DNA of 64,000 nt from Pseudomonadota bacterium (lineage in GTDB: Bacteria; Pseudomonadota; Gammaproteobacteria; Burkholderiales; Ferrovaceae): NCBI GenBank assembly GCA_021805445.1, contig JAJZFH010000047.1:1-64000 (forward strand). The letters are read 5' to 3'. Positions 27,083 through 37,778 of the stretch are shown here, in pieces (position 1 is the stretch's first letter; each line of letters starts with the position of its first letter). Below the pieces are notes generated by a model. That model saw nothing but the letters and a program-made list of their open reading frames with translations, did not search any database and had not been told where the DNA came from. The position numbers were made by a program, and so were the translations under genes.

Positions 27083-29677
27083 CCCCTGAAGACGCGCACT
27101 GACCCAGGGCAGAACCGAGGCCAACGCCGCCGGTAATGCGTCAGGTCGGGTCCCTCCGGCCTGGGCCAGGTCGGGACGCCCTCCTCCTTTCCCTCCCACC
27201 TGCTGAGCAAGATAGCCTACCAACTCCCCGGCCTTGATGCGCGGGATCAGATCGGCGGTCACGCCCGCCAGCATCGCCACGCGTCCTTCCTGTACCGCCG
27301 CCAGCACGATCACTGCGGAGCCGGCTTGCCCCTTGAGGGCATCCCAGGCCTCACGAAGGCCTTTGGCATCGGTATCGGGCAAAGAGGTCGCCAGAACCCG
27401 CACGCCGTCCACGACCAGCGCCTGGTCGAGCAGAGCCACCCCGGCCCGCGCCGCGACCTGCGTCTTCAGGCGGGACAATTCCCGCTCCCGCGCCTGACCT
27501 TGCTCCAGCAGTTGCTGCAGGCGTTTGGCGGCTTCGTGGGGCGATGCATGGAGTTGTTGCGCGAGATCGTACAGTTGGCGCTGTTCCTGTTGGGTCCAGA
27601 GCAGGGCTGCTGCGCCCGTCACCCCCTCCACCCGCCGGGTCCCTGCCGCCACGCCGGACTGGGCCACCAGGCGAAACAATCCGATGTCCCCCGTCCGGGT
27701 GACGTGCGTTCCCCCACACAGTTCGGTGGAAAACGCGCCCATGCCGATGACCCGCACCTCGGCACCATATTTTTCGCCAAACAAGGCCATGGCCCCCTGC
27801 CGCAGGGCCTCATCGTAATTCATCGTCCGAACGGAAACCGGCACATTCCGCCGAATCTCACCGTTGACCAGCGTTTCCACCGCCTGCATCTGCTCGTTCG
27901 TCAAGGATTCGCCATGGGAAAAGTCGAAACGGGTGCGCTGGGCATCCACCAGCGAACCCCGCTGAGCCACATGGCTACCCAACACCGCACGCAAGGCTGC
28001 ATGCAGCAGATGGGTGGCCGAATGGTTGAGGGCGGCCTGCTGGCGCGCAGTTTCGTCGACGCGTCCCGACACGGGGTCCCCCACGGTCAAGGCTCCCTCG
28101 AGCAGGCGCCCCTGATGACCAAAAACCTGAGCCTGGATTTTTTGGGTATCGGTCACCTCGAAATGACCGGTGCTCCCTTCCAGCCGGCCCCGATCCCCCA
28201 CTTGCCCCCCTGCTTCGGCGTAGAACGGGGTGCGATCGAGCACCACGATCCCTTCCTGGCCTGCCTCCAGTCGTGTCACCGGACTTCCTTCATGATAGAG
28301 GGCCTGCACCACGCTCGACTCCTGGAGCAGGTCATATCCGACAAATGTCGTCGCGGGTCCGTCATAATCCACGCCGCTGTGTGCCGTGAAACGGGAAGCT
28401 GCACGGGCCCGTTCACGTTGTTGCGCCATGGCCTGTTCAAAGCCCTCCAGGTCCAGCGTCGCTCCCCGTTCACGCGCAATGTCTGCGGTCAGGTCCACGG
28501 GGAATCCATAGGTATCCGCAAGGCGAAAGATCACCTCGCCGGAGAGATGTTCGGCGTTCAGACGCAGAGCCTCATCCAGCACGGCCAACCCATGCTCGAG
28601 CGTTTCGGCAAAACGTTCCTCTTCCTGCAGAAGCACGGCCTTCACCCGCTCCTGCGCCGCCACCAGTTCGGGATAGGCCTCTCCCATCACCGTCACCAGA
28701 TCCTCCACCAGACGGTAAAAGAAGGGCTGTTTCTGCCCCAGTCGATACCCATGACGAATGGCACGCCGGATGATACGGCGCAGCACATAACCCCGCCCCT
28801 CGTTTCCCGGAACGATGCCATCCACGATCAGAAACGCACAGGCCCGGATATGGTCGGCAATGACGCGCAAGGACTGGCTGGCTGGATCCGAAGCCCCTGT
28901 ATGACGTTGGGCCGCCGCAATCAGGTCACGAAACAGATCGATCTCGTAGTTGCTGTGTACGCCCTGCAAAATCGCCGCAATTCGTTCCAGCCCCATTCCC
29001 GTATCCACCGAGGGGCGTGGCAAGGGGTGCAATCCCCCCTGTTCATCGCGATTGAACTGCATGAACACCAGATTCCAGATTTCGATGTACCGATCGCCCT
29101 CAGACTCGGCCGACCCCGGGGGGCCTCCCGCCACGTCGGGACCATGGTCATAAAAAATTTCGCTGCAGGGTCCGCAGGGCCCCGTATCGCCCATCTGCCA
29201 GAAGTTGTCTGCCGTGGCAATGCGGGTAAAACGGGTGGGATCCACGCCGATCTCATCGAGCCAGATCGTGGCGGCTTCTTCATCGTCATGGTAGACCGTC
29301 ACCCACAAACGCTCCTGGGGCAACCCCAGTTCCTCCGTCAGAAATTGCCAGGCATACCCGATGGCGGCGCGTTTGAAATAGTCGCCAAAACTGAAATTGC
29401 CCAGCATCTCGAAGAAGGTATGATGGCGTGCCGTATAGCCCACATTCTCCAGATCATTGTGCTTCCCTCCCGCACGCACGCTGCGCTGGCTGCTGGTGGC
29501 GCGCGTGTAAGGGCGCTGTTCCTTGCCGAGAAAGACATCCTTGAACTGGACCATGCCCGAGTTGGTGAAGAGCAGGGTCGGGTCATGGGCAGGCACCAGG
29601 GAACTGGAAGGCACGATGGTATGTCCGTGCCGGGCAAAGAACTGCAGAAAACGCGTACGCAGGGCGGAAGATTTCAT
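27074..29677 (-). CDS. alaS: Alanyl-tRNA synthetase
   Basis: Charges tRNA-Ala. The 867-residue enzyme contains the class II core ([45 protein letters not shown]), the tRNA-recognition helices, the editing domain zinc ligands [11 protein letters not shown] and [13 protein letters not shown], and the C-terminal domain ending in [15 protein letters not shown]. All expected parts are present. It is 76 bases downstream of atpC on the same strand and may have its own promoter in that gap. Confidence 0.96.
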   Translation of the reverse strand: MKSSALRTRFLQFFARHGHTIVPSSSLVPAHDPTLLFTNSGMVQFKDVFLGKEQRPYTRATSSQRSVRAGGKHNDLENVGYTARHHTFFEMLGNFSFGDYFKRAAIGYAWQFLTEELGLPQERLWVTVYHDDEEAATIWLDEIGVDPTRFTRIATADNFWQMGDTGPCGPCSEIFYDHGPDVAGGPPGSAESEGDRYIEIWNLVFMQFNRDEQGGLHPLPRPSVDTGMGLERIAAILQGVHSNYEIDLFRDLIAAAQRHTGASDPASQSLRVIADHIRACAFLIVDGIVPGNEGRGYVLRRIIRRAIRHGYRLGQKQPFFYRLVEDLVTVMGEAYPELVAAQERVKAVLLQEEERFAETLEHGLAVLDEALRLNAEHLSGEVIFRLADTYGFPVDLTADIARERGATLDLEGFEQAMAQQRERARAASRFTAHSGVDYDGPATTFVGYDLLQESSVVQALYHEGSPVTRLEAGQEGIVVLDRTPFYAEAGGQVGDRGRLEGSTGHFEVTDTQKIQAQVFGHQGRLLEGALTVGDPVSGRVDETARQQAALNHSATHLLHAALRAVLGSHVAQRGSLVDAQRTRFDFSHGESLTNEQMQAVETLVNGEIRRNVPVSVRTMNYDEALRQGAMALFGEKYGAEVRVIGMGAFSTELCGGTHVTRTGDIGLFRLVAQSGVAAGTRRVEGVTGAAALLWTQQEQRQLYDLAQQLHASPHEAAKRLQQLLEQGQARERELSRLKTQVAARAGVALLDQALVVDGVRVLATSLPDTDAKGLREAWDALKGQAGSAVIVLAAVQEGRVAMLAGVTADLIPRIKAGELVGYLAQQVGGKGGGRPDLAQAGGTRPDALPAALASVLPWVSARLQGSA

Positions 29678-29753
29678 GATCCGTTTCGACTGAAGGTAAA
29701 AAGTTGGACAGAACCCCGGATTTTACCCGATTTTCCTGTCAGGACCGCCCACT

Positions 29754-30182
29754 TCAACGGATTCTCTTGCGCCGCAGGGGATGTTGCCCACTCTGCAAGC
29801 CATTCAGGGCCTTGTAGAGAGCCGCTTCCATCTGTGCATATTCGAGCGCCGATACCCGCGCACGCAATAAATTCTCCCGGGCCTGCTGCCTCTCCTGCTC
29901 TTCCCCGCCTGTGTCTTCCGGCGCTACCAGGACGAAATCGAGCAAGATGGTTACCCGTTCCGGCTGGACCTCCACCGCGCCACCGGAAACATAAAAATGC
30001 TCTTCGGCCACGGGATCCCCCTGATCCACCCGCACCCAGCCCGGACGCAATTCCGCCATGAGCGGCGCATGGCCCGGCAAAATTCCCAAATCGCCCTGTT
30101 CCCCCGGGATCACCACGAAGGAAGCCCGCCCCGAAAAAACCGATCGTTCCAGACTGACGATATCCACCTGGAATAACTTCAT
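29754..30182 (-). CDS. atpC: F1F0 ATP synthase epsilon subunit
   Basis: Rotor stalk subunit that couples F1 to the c-ring and can inhibit ATP hydrolysis. The 142-residue protein has the beta-sandwich start LFQVDIVSLERSVFSGRASFVVIPGEQGDLGILPGHAPLMAEL and the two-helix C-terminal domain rich in Glu/Arg. The ATG overlaps the atpG stop by four bases. The beta subunit gene atpD, normally between atpG and atpC, is absent. Confidence 0.92.
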   Translation of the reverse strand: MKLFQVDIVSLERSVFSGRASFVVIPGEQGDLGILPGHAPLMAELRPGWVRVDQGDPVAEEHFYVSGGAVEVQPERVTILLDFVLVAPEDTGGEEQERQQARENLLRARVSALEYAQMEAALYKALNGLQSGQHPLRRKRIR

Positions 30183-31054
30183 CCTGCACCTCCCGTCGCT
30201 GCCGCCCCGGAGGTGATCTCGACCAACTCGCGGGTGATTTGTTCCTGACGGGAACGGTGGTAGAGATGCTGAAGGTCTTCCATCGCTTCCCGAGCATTGT
30301 CACTGGCCGCCTTCATCGCCATCATCCGTGCCCCTTGCTCGGAAGCCATGTTCTCCGCCACCGCCAGCCAGATCAAGGTTTCCAGGTAGCGGCGCAGCAT
30401 GCGATCCACGACCGTCGATGGATCCGGTTCGTACAGGTAATCCCAAGGTCCCGTCGGTGCACCCAGTCGCTCACCCGAGAGCGGCAACAAGACTTCCACC
30501 ACCGGTCGCTGAACCAACACGTTGACAAAATGCGAATAGGCCAGGAATACGCCATCGATCCGACCTTCCCGAAATTTCTTCAGGACCACATCCAGAGGAC
30601 CAACCAGCCGTTCCATCCTGGGCGTGTCTCCCAGTCCCACCACCTGCGCGACCACCGGCAAACCCAGACGGCGCATGAAACTCAGCCCCTGATTACCGAT
30701 CACACACACTTCCGGCACCACCCCGTTTCGGCTCCATTCCCTCAGATGCTCTCCCAATTGACGGAACAAGCGAGTATTCAAACCGCCACACATACCCTTG
30801 TCGGTGGTCACCAGAATCAGCCCCACCCGTTTCATGGGCATGCGCTGGGTCAGGTAGGGAGAGTGGTACTCGAGACGGGCATGGTGCATGTGTGCCGCAA
30901 TGACGCGCACTTTCTCGCCAAAGGGGCGGGCTGCCTCCATGCGCATCATGATCTTGCCGATCTTGCTGCGTGCCACCATCTCCATGGCCCGCGTCAACTT
31001 CTGCAAATTCTGTACGGTCCCGATTTTGCCCCGAATTTCCTGGAGATTGGCCAT
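30179..31054 (-). CDS. atpG: F1F0 ATP synthase gamma subunit
   Basis: Central rotating shaft of F1. The 291-residue protein begins MANLQEIRGKIGTVQNLQKLTRAMEMVARSK in family style, has VGLILVTTDKGMCGGLNTRLF in the Rossmann-like middle, and ends with ARMMAMKAASDNAREAMEDL and RQEQITRELVEITSGAAA. These two terminal helices form the coiled-coil axle. It starts 10 bases after ackA. Neighbouring alpha, beta, delta and F0 genes are missing from the window, so it must assemble with subunits encoded elsewhere. Confidence 0.92.
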   Translation of the reverse strand: MANLQEIRGKIGTVQNLQKLTRAMEMVARSKIGKIMMRMEAARPFGEKVRVIAAHMHHARLEYHSPYLTQRMPMKRVGLILVTTDKGMCGGLNTRLFRQLGEHLREWSRNGVVPEVCVIGNQGLSFMRRLGLPVVAQVVGLGDTPRMERLVGPLDVVLKKFREGRIDGVFLAYSHFVNVLVQRPVVEVLLPLSGERLGAPTGPWDYLYEPDPSTVVDRMLRRYLETLIWLAVAENMASEQGARMMAMKAASDNAREAMEDLQHLYHRSRQEQITRELVEITSGAAATGGAG

Positions 31055-31064
31055 GGCCCCTGCC

Positions 31065-32144
31065 TCAATGCCGGAGAGTGAAGAGCGGCGTCGCCACCTC
31101 ACGCATCAGATCTTCCTCGTCGGCGGAAATGATCAGGACGGGAAGACTCTGCGCCGTGGAAATGAGGAGCGCATTTTCCTGATTGGCTCCCTCGTCCAGG
31201 GCAAACCCAAGAAAAGACAAGGATTGCACGATGAGCGACCGAACTGCCCCGGCATGCTCTCCAATGCCGCCGGTAAAGACCAGCGCATCCAGCCCGCCCA
31301 ACAGGGTGGCCATACCGCCCACGCTCTGCGCCACCCGCCGACAAAAAAATTCCACGGCAAAACGGGCTTCTTCCCGGCCATCCGCCAACAAGGTTTTCAT
31401 GTCAGCACTGATCCCTCCGGACAAGGCCCATAAACCCATTTCATGGTAAACCACCTGGGCCAGTTCATCCCATGTCAACTCCAGTCCCAGTGCCAGAATG
31501 ACCCCTGGGTCCAGATCTCCGCTGCGCGTTCCCATCACCAACCCTCCCGCCGGGCTATATCCCATGGTTGTCTCGACGGACGTCAGGTGATGCAGGAGAC
31601 AGGCACTGACACCTTGTCCGAGATGCATCCCCACGACTCTCCCCAGGGCTCGCCGCAGACCCAGAACCTCCGGCAGGCGCCGCGCAAGGTGGGCATAACT
31701 CAAGCCATGAAAACCGAATTTGCGCAGATGAAAACGGGCAGGAATGGGCAGGCGCATGGCCAGAGCGGGCAAGGTGGCATGAAAGGCCGTATCGAAGCAG
31801 GCGATCTGGGGTACCGGGAAATAGGCCGTGCAGAGGTCCACGCCCCTCAGGTTGGCGGGCAGATGAAGGGGGGCCAAGGGCACCAATGCCTCGAGACGAC
31901 TCCGCTCCACCCCATCGATCACCCGCGCCACCTCCGTGATGGCACCCCCATGCACCAGTCGGTGAACCACACCCTCTGGACACTGGCCTTCCAGATCTTT
32001 CAGCAGCGACTGAAGCGCGCCTTCGTGGTCCGTGATTCCGGAAAAATGCCAGTGACGAATTCCCTCTCCCCCCCGAAACAGGGTGGCACGCAAAGAAGAG
32101 GAACCACTGTTGAGAACCAGAAGGGTTAGTGAGGCCACCGCCAT
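31065..32144 (-). CDS. ackA: Acetate kinase
   Basis: Makes ATP and acetate from acetyl phosphate, the product of the upstream phosphoketolase. Motifs: [69 protein letters not shown] and [10 protein letters not shown]. At 359 residues it is about 40 shorter than usual. The active-site loop reads HLGQG where HLGNG or HLGAG is normal, and GEHA replaces GENA. It starts 19 bases before the phosphoketolase stop. Probably functional, but kinetics may differ. Confidence 0.88.
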   Translation of the reverse strand: MAVASLTLLVLNSGSSSLRATLFRGGEGIRHWHFSGITDHEGALQSLLKDLEGQCPEGVVHRLVHGGAITEVARVIDGVERSRLEALVPLAPLHLPANLRGVDLCTAYFPVPQIACFDTAFHATLPALAMRLPIPARFHLRKFGFHGLSYAHLARRLPEVLGLRRALGRVVGMHLGQGVSACLLHHLTSVETTMGYSPAGGLVMGTRSGDLDPGVILALGLELTWDELAQVVYHEMGLWALSGGISADMKTLLADGREEARFAVEFFCRRVAQSVGGMATLLGGLDALVFTGGIGEHAGAVRSLIVQSLSFLGFALDEGANQENALLISTAQSLPVLIISADEEDLMREVATPLFTLRH

Positions 32145-34483
32145 TCCTGAATTTCCGCTTGATCTTCACCAAACTCGCAGACATAGGCACGATGGGCCGT
32201 CAGACGATCCACCATCTGTTGCCGCAAGAGCGCGCCCCGCTCCGCCGGAACAGCCACCCGGTCGAGCACATCCATGACCAGGTGGAAACGGTCCAACTCA
32301 TTGAGCACGGTGATGTCGAAGGGCGTGGTGGTGGTCCCTTCTTCCTTGTACCCGCGCACATGAAAATGGGCGCTGTTGGCATGGCGATAAATGAGGCGAT
32401 GGATCAGCCAAGGATAGCCATGGAAAGCAAAGATGACCGGGCAATGGGGCGTGAACAAGGCCTCGAAATCCGGTGCTGAGAGACCATGAGAATGTTCCTC
32501 GTGGGGTTGCAGGGTCATCAGGTCCACCACGTTCACTACCCGTATTCGCAGATCCGGCAATTCGCGACGCAAAATATCCACCGCCGCCAGGGTCTCCAGA
32601 GTGGGCACGTCACCACAGCAGGCCATGACCACATCGGGGACTCCGTTACCTTCGGAACTGGCCCAGTCCCACCGGCCGATCCCTGCCGCCACATGGGCGG
32701 CAGCCGCGTCCCGATCCAGCCACTGCAAGGCAGGCTGCTTGCCGGCCACGATCACATTGACCCGATGCAGACTACGCAGACAATGATCGGTCACACACAA
32801 TAGGGTATTGGCATCCGGCGGAAGATAGACCCGAATGACATCGGCCTTCTTGTTGACCACATGATCCAGAAATCCCGGGTCCTGATGGGAGAATCCATTA
32901 TGGTCCTGGCGCCAGACGTGGGATGTCAACAGATAATTGAGCGAGGCCAGGGGAGGACGCCAGGGCAGGTGCGCCGTGGTCTTGAGCCACTTGGCATGCT
33001 GGTTGAACATGGAATCCACCAGATGAATGAAGGCCTCGTAGCACGAGAACACTCCATGGCGCCCCGTCAGCAGATAGCCTTCCAGCCAGCCTTGGCAAGT
33101 ATGCTCGGAAAGAATTTCCATGACCCGACCATCTGCCGCCAGATGGTCGTCCTCGGGAAGCACGGGCAGCCCCCAGGTCCGGTCTGTCACTTCAAATACG
33201 GCATTCAGGCGATTGGATGCCGTTTCATCCGGGCCGAACAAACGGAAGTTGTCCTGATTGGAAGCCATGACATCCCTCAGGAAACGCCCCATGATACGGG
33301 TTGCTTCGGCTTCCTTTTGTCCTGCCTGAGGTACCGGCAGGGCATGGGTGCGCCAATCGGACAAGACCAGATCGCGCCGCAAAAGCCCCCCGTTGGCGTG
33401 AGGATTGGCGCTCATACGGCGCGTGCCCAGAGGGGCCAGGGCCGCCAGGGAGGGACGCAGATGTCCCTCGACATCAAACAGTTCCTGAGGGCGGTAAGAA
33501 CGCATCCAGTCTTCCAGAAGTTGGAGATGGTCGGGGCGTGAGCGCAGTTCAGACAAGGGAACCTGATGCGCGCGCCAGAATCCTTCAGTTTTCTGCCCAT
33601 CCACGGTCTTTGGACCGGTCCACCCCTTTGGACTGCGCAGGATGATCATGGGCCAATGCGCCCGGAGGGGCATTCCTCGTCCCGAACGAGCGACCCATTG
33701 TATCTCCCGGATGTCATCCAGCACCTGGTTCAGCGTATCACGCATCTGCGCATGCATGGTCATGGGATCATCGCCCGACACCCAGTGAGGTTGGTAACCA
33801 TAGCCCTGAAACAGGGCCGTCACTTCTTCCTCAGGCATACGCCCCAATATCGTGGGATTGGCGATCTTGTAGCCGTTCAGATGCAGGATCGGCAGCACGG
33901 CCCCATCCCGGCGCGGATCAAGAAATTTATTGGAATGCCAGGAAGCGGCCATTGGCCCGGTCTCGGCTTCCCCGTCCCCTACCACACAGCAGGCGATCAG
34001 GTCCGGATTATCAAACACGGCCCCATAGGCATGAGAAAGGGCATACCCCAACTCTCCGCCCTCATGGATCGAACCGGGTGTTTCCGGCGCCACATGACTG
34101 GGGATCCCGCCCGGAAAGGAAAACTGCCTGAACAGGCGGCGCATCCCCGCCCGGTCCCGGGAAACCTGCGGATAAATTTCGCTGTAGGTGCCTTCCAGCC
34201 AGGTGTTGGCCACCATCCCCGGCCCACCGTGACCCGGTCCCGCCAGATAGATCATGGACAGGTCACGCTCCAGAATGACCCGATTCATGTGAACGTAGAT
34301 GAAATTGAGTCCGGGCGTCGTCCCCCAGTGCCCCAGCAGCCGGGGTTTGACGTCCTCCAGCGTAAGCGGACGTTCAAGCAGCGGGTTGTCCTTCAGATAG
34401 ATTTGACCCACGGACAGATAGTTGGCAGCCCTCCACCACGCATCCATGCGCGCCAGTTCTTCAGCGTCACAAAATGGATCCAC
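32126..34483 (-). CDS. xfp: Phosphoketolase (Xfp/Xpk)
   Basis: Thiamine-diphosphate enzyme that splits xylulose-5-P or fructose-6-P with phosphate into acetyl phosphate plus a sugar phosphate. Blocks seen: [76 protein letters not shown] and [20 protein letters not shown] chose GTG at 34483 because GGGGGGAGGG lies six bases upstream. The ATG at 34519 coincides with a TATAATG promoter-like string. That start gives 785 residues. First gene of xfp-ackA-atpG-atpC. Confidence 0.93.
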   Translation of the reverse strand: MDPFCDAEELARMDAWWRAANYLSVGQIYLKDNPLLERPLTLEDVKPRLLGHWGTTPGLNFIYVHMNRVILERDLSMIYLAGPGHGGPGMVANTWLEGTYSEIYPQVSRDRAGMRRLFRQFSFPGGIPSHVAPETPGSIHEGGELGYALSHAYGAVFDNPDLIACCVVGDGEAETGPMAASWHSNKFLDPRRDGAVLPILHLNGYKIANPTILGRMPEEEVTALFQGYGYQPHWVSGDDPMTMHAQMRDTLNQVLDDIREIQWVARSGRGMPLRAHWPMIILRSPKGWTGPKTVDGQKTEGFWRAHQVPLSELRSRPDHLQLLEDWMRSYRPQELFDVEGHLRPSLAALAPLGTRRMSANPHANGGLLRRDLVLSDWRTHALPVPQAGQKEAEATRIMGRFLRDVMASNQDNFRLFGPDETASNRLNAVFEVTDRTWGLPVLPEDDHLAADGRVMEILSEHTCQGWLEGYLLTGRHGVFSCYEAFIHLVDSMFNQHAKWLKTTAHLPWRPPLASLNYLLTSHVWRQDHNGFSHQDPGFLDHVVNKKADVIRVYLPPDANTLLCVTDHCLRSLHRVNVIVAGKQPALQWLDRDAAAAHVAAGIGRWDWASSEGNGVPDVVMACCGDVPTLETLAAVDILRRELPDLRIRVVNVVDLMTLQPHEEHSHGLSAPDFEALFTPHCPVIFAFHGYPWLIHRLIYRHANSAHFHVRGYKEEGTTTTPFDITVLNELDRFHLVMDVLDRVAVPAERGALLRQQMVDRLTAHRAYVCEFGEDQAEIQEWRWPH

Positions 34484-34517
34484 AACAAGCCCTCCCCCCG
34501 TTAGCCTTGGTGGAGCC

Positions 34518-34523
34518 ATTATA
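34518..34523 (-). promoter_or_regulatory. xfp: Possible -10 box (TATAAT) of xfp
   Basis: A perfect TATAAT on the minus strand lies 35 bases before the preferred xfp GTG, in the 77-base gap after clpA. No convincing -35 box stands 16-18 bases upstream, so an activator may be needed or the box may be chance. Confidence 0.3.
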
Positions 34524-34560
34524 AAGGCCGGACTGCGGGAGGAGGAAGGTTTTTAACGGG

Positions 34561-36834
34561 TCAATGTACGCTTTCAACCAAGCTTTCTTCAAACTCGAGG
34601 CGAATCTTGTCTTCCTCGTTCAGATCTACCACCACCTTCCCTCCCTGTGCCAGACGCCCGAACAGCAGTTCATCCGCCAAGGCACGCCGGATCGTATCCT
34701 GTATCAAGCGCGCCATGGGACGCGCGCCCATCAGGGGATCGAAGCCCTGGCGCGCCAAATAGGCCCGCAAGCGTTCGGTAAAGGTGGCTTCCACACGTTT
34801 TTCATGCAGTTGGGACTCGAGTTGCATGAGGAACTTGTCCACCACCCGCAGAATGATATCGCTGTCCAGGGAGGCGAAGGAGATTCGCGCATCCAGCCGA
34901 TTGCGAAATTCGGGAGAAAACAGGCGCTTGATTTCCTTTTCTTCCTCTCCCTGTCCTCCCTGAGTTTGTGCACTCATGAAACCGATGCTGGCATGGGTCA
35001 AAGCCTCGGCCCCCGCATTGGTGGTCATGATCAGGATGGTATTCCGAAAATCTGCCTTGCGCCCATTGTTGTCCGTCAAAGTTCCATGGTCCATCACCTG
35101 AAGCAGTATGTTGGTGATGGAGGGGTGCGCTTTTTCAATTTCGTCCAGCAACAGGACCGAGTACGGGTTTTTGGTGATGGCTTCCGTCAACAACCCCCCT
35201 TGATCGAACCCCACATACCCCGGTGGCGCGCCAATGAGACGGGAGACGGCATGGGGCTCCATGTACTCGGACATGTCGAAACGGATCAGTTCCACTTTCA
35301 GAACATAAGCCAGTTGGCGGGCCACTTCCGTCTTGCCCACCCCCGTCGGTCCGGAAAACAGAAAGGAACCCACGGGTTTTTGGGGATTCCCCAGCCCACT
35401 ACGCGCCATTTTGATGGCAGCACTCAAGGCATCGATGGCCCGATCCTGACCAAAGACCACCGCTTTCAGGTCACGGTCCAGCGTCTTGAGCGCGGTGCGG
35501 TCGGAACGGGTGATGTTGTGCGCAGGAATACGGGCAATCTTGGCCACGATATCCTCGATTTCCGCCTTGCCGATCCACTTGCGTTGCCGGGACTTGGGCA
35601 GAATGCGTTGCGCCGCCCCCGCCTCGTCGATCACATCGATGGCCTTGTCCGGCAAATGGCGATCATTGATGAAACGGGCCGCCAGTTCCGCCGCACTGGT
35701 AATGGCCGCATCACTGTAGCGAACCCCGTGGTGGGCCTCGAAGCGGGACTTCAACCCGCGCAGGATCTGCACCGTATCTTCCACGGAAGGCTCGCTCACA
35801 TCCACCTTCTGGAACCGCCGGGCCAAGGCATGATCCTTCTCGAAAACACCGCGAAACTCGGTGTAGGTCGTCGCACCGATGCAACGCAGATTACCCCTAG
35901 AAAGCGCGGGCTTCAGCAGGTTGGAAGCATCCAGGGTCCCTCCTGAAGATGCGCCTGCGCCGATCAGCGTATGAATCTCATCAACGAACAGGATGCTGTA
36001 GGGGTCTTCCTTCAGCTGTCTGAGTACCGCTTTGAGCCGTTGTTCGAAATCCCCCCGGTATTTGGTCCCCGCCAGCAGAGCCCCCATGTCGAGGCTGTAA
36101 ACCGTGGCAGACTTGAGAATTTCGGGGACTTCCCCGCTCACGATGCGCGATGCCAGTCCTTCGGCGATGGCCGTTTTACCCACCCCGGCTTCTCCCACCA
36201 GCAGAGGATTGTTCTTGCGGCGGCGGCACAGGATCTGGACGACCCGTTCCACTTCCCGATCCCGTCCAATGAGGGGGTCGATTTTTCCCGCAACCACCTG
36301 CGCATTGAGATTAACTGTGAAGTTTTGTAATTCCCGTCCAGCGACTACCTCGCCCTCTCCCTCGGCGGTTGCCTCTTCTTTTTGGAGAGACGCAGAACTT
36401 TTCACCTTGCTCACGCCGTGAATCATGAAGTTCACCATATCCAGACGGGTAATGCCCTGCTGGTTGAGGAAAAACACGGCATGGGAATCCTTTTCCCCGC
36501 AGATGGCCACCAGAACGTTGGCACCGGTCACCTCCTTTTTGCCCGAGGATTGAACATGCAGGATAGCGCGCTGAATGACCCGCTGAAAGCCCAGCGTGGG
36601 CTGGGTATCCACCGTCCCGGTTCCCCCGGTCTGAGGATTGTTTTCCTGGATGAACGTGCTCAACTTTTCGCGCAACTCCCCGACATCGGCGCCACAGGCC
36701 TGCAATACCTCCAATGCAGCGGCGTTTTCCGTCAGAGACAACAACAGATGCTCCACAGTGATAAACTCGTGGCGCTTCTGACGCGCGTCCACAAAGGCCA
36801 TGTGTAGACTGACTTCCAGCTCTTGGGCAATCAT
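34561..36834 (-). CDS. clpA: ClpA, ATPase subunit of ClpAP protease
   Basis: Hexameric unfoldase that feeds proteins to ClpP. The 757-residue protein has the ClpA N-domain and two AAA+ modules. Walker A motifs are GEAGVGKT near residue 214 and GPTGVGKTE near 494. The first Walker B is [14 protein letters not shown]. The ClpP-binding loop contains IGF in HASIGFMS. The length equals E. coli ClpA within one residue. The ATG at 36834 overlaps the clpS stop, so ClpS adaptor and unfoldase are made together. Confidence 0.95.
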   Translation of the reverse strand: MIAQELEVSLHMAFVDARQKRHEFITVEHLLLSLTENAAALEVLQACGADVGELREKLSTFIQENNPQTGGTGTVDTQPTLGFQRVIQRAILHVQSSGKKEVTGANVLVAICGEKDSHAVFFLNQQGITRLDMVNFMIHGVSKVKSSASLQKEEATAEGEGEVVAGRELQNFTVNLNAQVVAGKIDPLIGRDREVERVVQILCRRRKNNPLLVGEAGVGKTAIAEGLASRIVSGEVPEILKSATVYSLDMGALLAGTKYRGDFEQRLKAVLRQLKEDPYSILFVDEIHTLIGAGASSGGTLDASNLLKPALSRGNLRCIGATTYTEFRGVFEKDHALARRFQKVDVSEPSVEDTVQILRGLKSRFEAHHGVRYSDAAITSAAELAARFINDRHLPDKAIDVIDEAGAAQRILPKSRQRKWIGKAEIEDIVAKIARIPAHNITRSDRTALKTLDRDLKAVVFGQDRAIDALSAAIKMARSGLGNPQKPVGSFLFSGPTGVGKTEVARQLAYVLKVELIRFDMSEYMEPHAVSRLIGAPPGYVGFDQGGLLTEAITKNPYSVLLLDEIEKAHPSITNILLQVMDHGTLTDNNGRKADFRNTILIMTTNAGAEALTHASIGFMSAQTQGGQGEEEKEIKRLFSPEFRNRLDARISFASLDSDIILRVVDKFLMQLESQLHEKRVEATFTERLRAYLARQGFDPLMGARPMARLIQDTIRRALADELLFGRLAQGGKVVVDLNEEDKIRLEFEESLVESVH

Positions 36835-37142
36835 GATCCTCGTTCCTCCATGATACATTGCAAAGGATGTTGCGCTGCGCGCGCCAGAGTGACGACACGC
36901 GCCACACGCGTTGCGGCGATATCGTGCGGATAAGTGCCACAGAGTCCACGACCCTCCGTGTGAACCTGCAACATGACCCGTACCGCCGCCTCCTGCCCCA
37001 GACCGAACACCCGTCCGAGTACGTCCACCACAAATTCCATAGGGGTGTAATCGTCATTCAGCAACAGGACATCGAAGAGCGGTGGCGGGTTCGCCCGAAT
37101 CTCCTTTCTTTCCAGCACCGTTGTCAATTCCCGACTCATCAT
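36831..37142 (-). CDS. clpS: ClpS adaptor of N-degron degradation
   Basis: Small adaptor that binds N-terminal Leu, Phe, Tyr or Trp and hands the protein to ClpA. The 103-residue sequence has the flexible start, then [20 protein letters not shown] with the degron-pocket Asn-Asp pair, [28 protein letters not shown] with the His, and a terminal helix. Two consecutive ATG codons begin the gene; GGGGGG precedes them. The gene is transcribed from the promoter at 37211-37239. Confidence 0.94.
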   Translation of the reverse strand: MMSRELTTVLERKEIRANPPPLFDVLLLNDDYTPMEFVVDVLGRVFGLGQEAAVRVMLQVHTEGRGLCGTYPHDIAATRVARVVTLARAAQHPLQCIMEERGS

Positions 37143-37210
37143 CCCCCCACCGGATCAAGTCAACCGTGAGGAAACTCACCGACTTCGATCTCCCCTTCCC
37201 ATCGCTTCTG

Positions 37211-37239
37211 AAGATATGGTTTCAGTCTAAACTTTTCAA
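37211..37239 (-). promoter_or_regulatory. clpS: Predicted promoter of clpS-clpA
   Basis: Minus-strand TTGAAA and TATCTT with a 17-base spacer, a good sigma70 match. The predicted start near 37204 leaves a leader of about 60 bases before clpS. Confidence 0.58.
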
Positions 37240-37330
37240 GAATTTTCGCAACCCCTTTGCTCAAAAAATCCATTTCTGATCATTTTTTACACAAAATCGG
37301 CCTTTTTCCCAAAAAAACCTGGATTCCCTC

Positions 37331-37360
37331 TTGACGATCAGACCCAAACTCGCGTAAAAG
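37331..37360 (+). promoter_or_regulatory. cspA: Predicted promoter of cspA
   Basis: TTGACG and TAAAAG are 18 bases apart. The start would be near 37367, giving a leader of about 108 bases, in line with the long untranslated leaders of cold-shock genes. The -10 is weak. Confidence 0.42.
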
Positions 37361-37474
37361 TGCAACTGGAGTTTGGTTCCAAGTTGTCTGCATCACCGGT
37401 TTTGCCGTTTGCTGGCCTTGAAACTCAAACCTTACCCGGGTTTTAAGGCCCAAATCATCAACAGGAAAGCAAAC

Positions 37475-37678
37475 ATGGCAACAGGTACAGTCAAGTGGTT
37501 CAACGATTCTAAAGGTTACGGTTTCATCACCCCCGATGACGGAAGCGAAGATCTCTTCGCTCATTTTTCCGCCATCCAGATGGGCGGGTTCAAAACCCTG
37601 AAGGAAGGTCAGAAAGTCTCCTTCGATGTCACCCAGGGACCCAAGGGAAAACAAGCATCAAACATTCAAAACGCTTAG
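37475..37678 (+). CDS. cspA: Cold-shock protein (CspA family)
   Basis: A 67-residue single OB-fold RNA chaperone. The RNA-binding motifs RNP1 (KGYGFITP) and RNP2 (DLFAHFSAI) are present, with [12 protein letters not shown] at the start. The ATG at 37475 follows AGGAAAGC. In-frame codons upstream do not resemble a csp gene. A terminator follows, so it is a single-gene unit. Whether it is cold-induced or constitutive cannot be read from the protein. Confidence 0.95.
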   Translation: MATGTVKWFNDSKGYGFITPDDGSEDLFAHFSAIQMGGFKTLKEGQKVSFDVTQGPKGKQASNIQNA

Positions 37679-37686
37679 GTGCGTGA

Positions 37687-37706
37687 ACGGGGCTTGAGTG
37701 CCCCGT
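37687..37706 (+). terminator. First hairpin after cspA
   Basis: ACGGGGC and GCCCCGT form a perfect 7-bp stem around a 6-base loop, eight bases after the cspA stop. No strong T run follows. It may protect the mRNA end or assist the next terminator. Confidence 0.5.
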
Positions 37707-37715
37707 AGTCATTTG

Positions 37716-37758
37716 GACCAGGTTTCTTCCGCCCACGCGGTTGAACCTGGTCTTTTTT
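37716..37758 (+). terminator. Intrinsic terminator of cspA
   Basis: GACCAGGTT and AACCTGGTC form a perfect 9-bp stem with a 19-base loop, followed directly by six T residues. This ends the cspA transcript before the convergent acyl-CoA ligase gene. Confidence 0.8.
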
Positions 37759-37778
37759 GTGTCCGAACCCCGGGCAAA

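Larger units (their letters stand above)
37143..37474. other. Intergenic region between clpS and cspA (332 bases)
   Basis: Divergent control region with AT-rich tracts. It holds the predicted clpS promoter on the minus strand, the predicted cspA promoter on the plus strand, and about 108 bases of cspA leader. No reading frame inside it looks like a gene. The leader may have a cold-sensitive fold as in other csp mRNAs, but I could not establish a structure by eye. Confidence 0.6.

Noticed and set aside
27326-30061. A 911-codon open frame on the plus strand opposite alaS and atpC
   Set aside because: It is antisense to well-conserved genes, has no recognisable domain, and is explained by GC-biased third positions of alaS.
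34564-35946. A 460-codon plus-strand frame opposite clpA
   Set aside because: Mirror of the clpA coding bias, without any conserved motif.
37367-37474. A defined cold-responsive RNA structure in the cspA leader
   Set aside because: The leader length fits, but I could not find a convincing conserved fold or cold box by eye.
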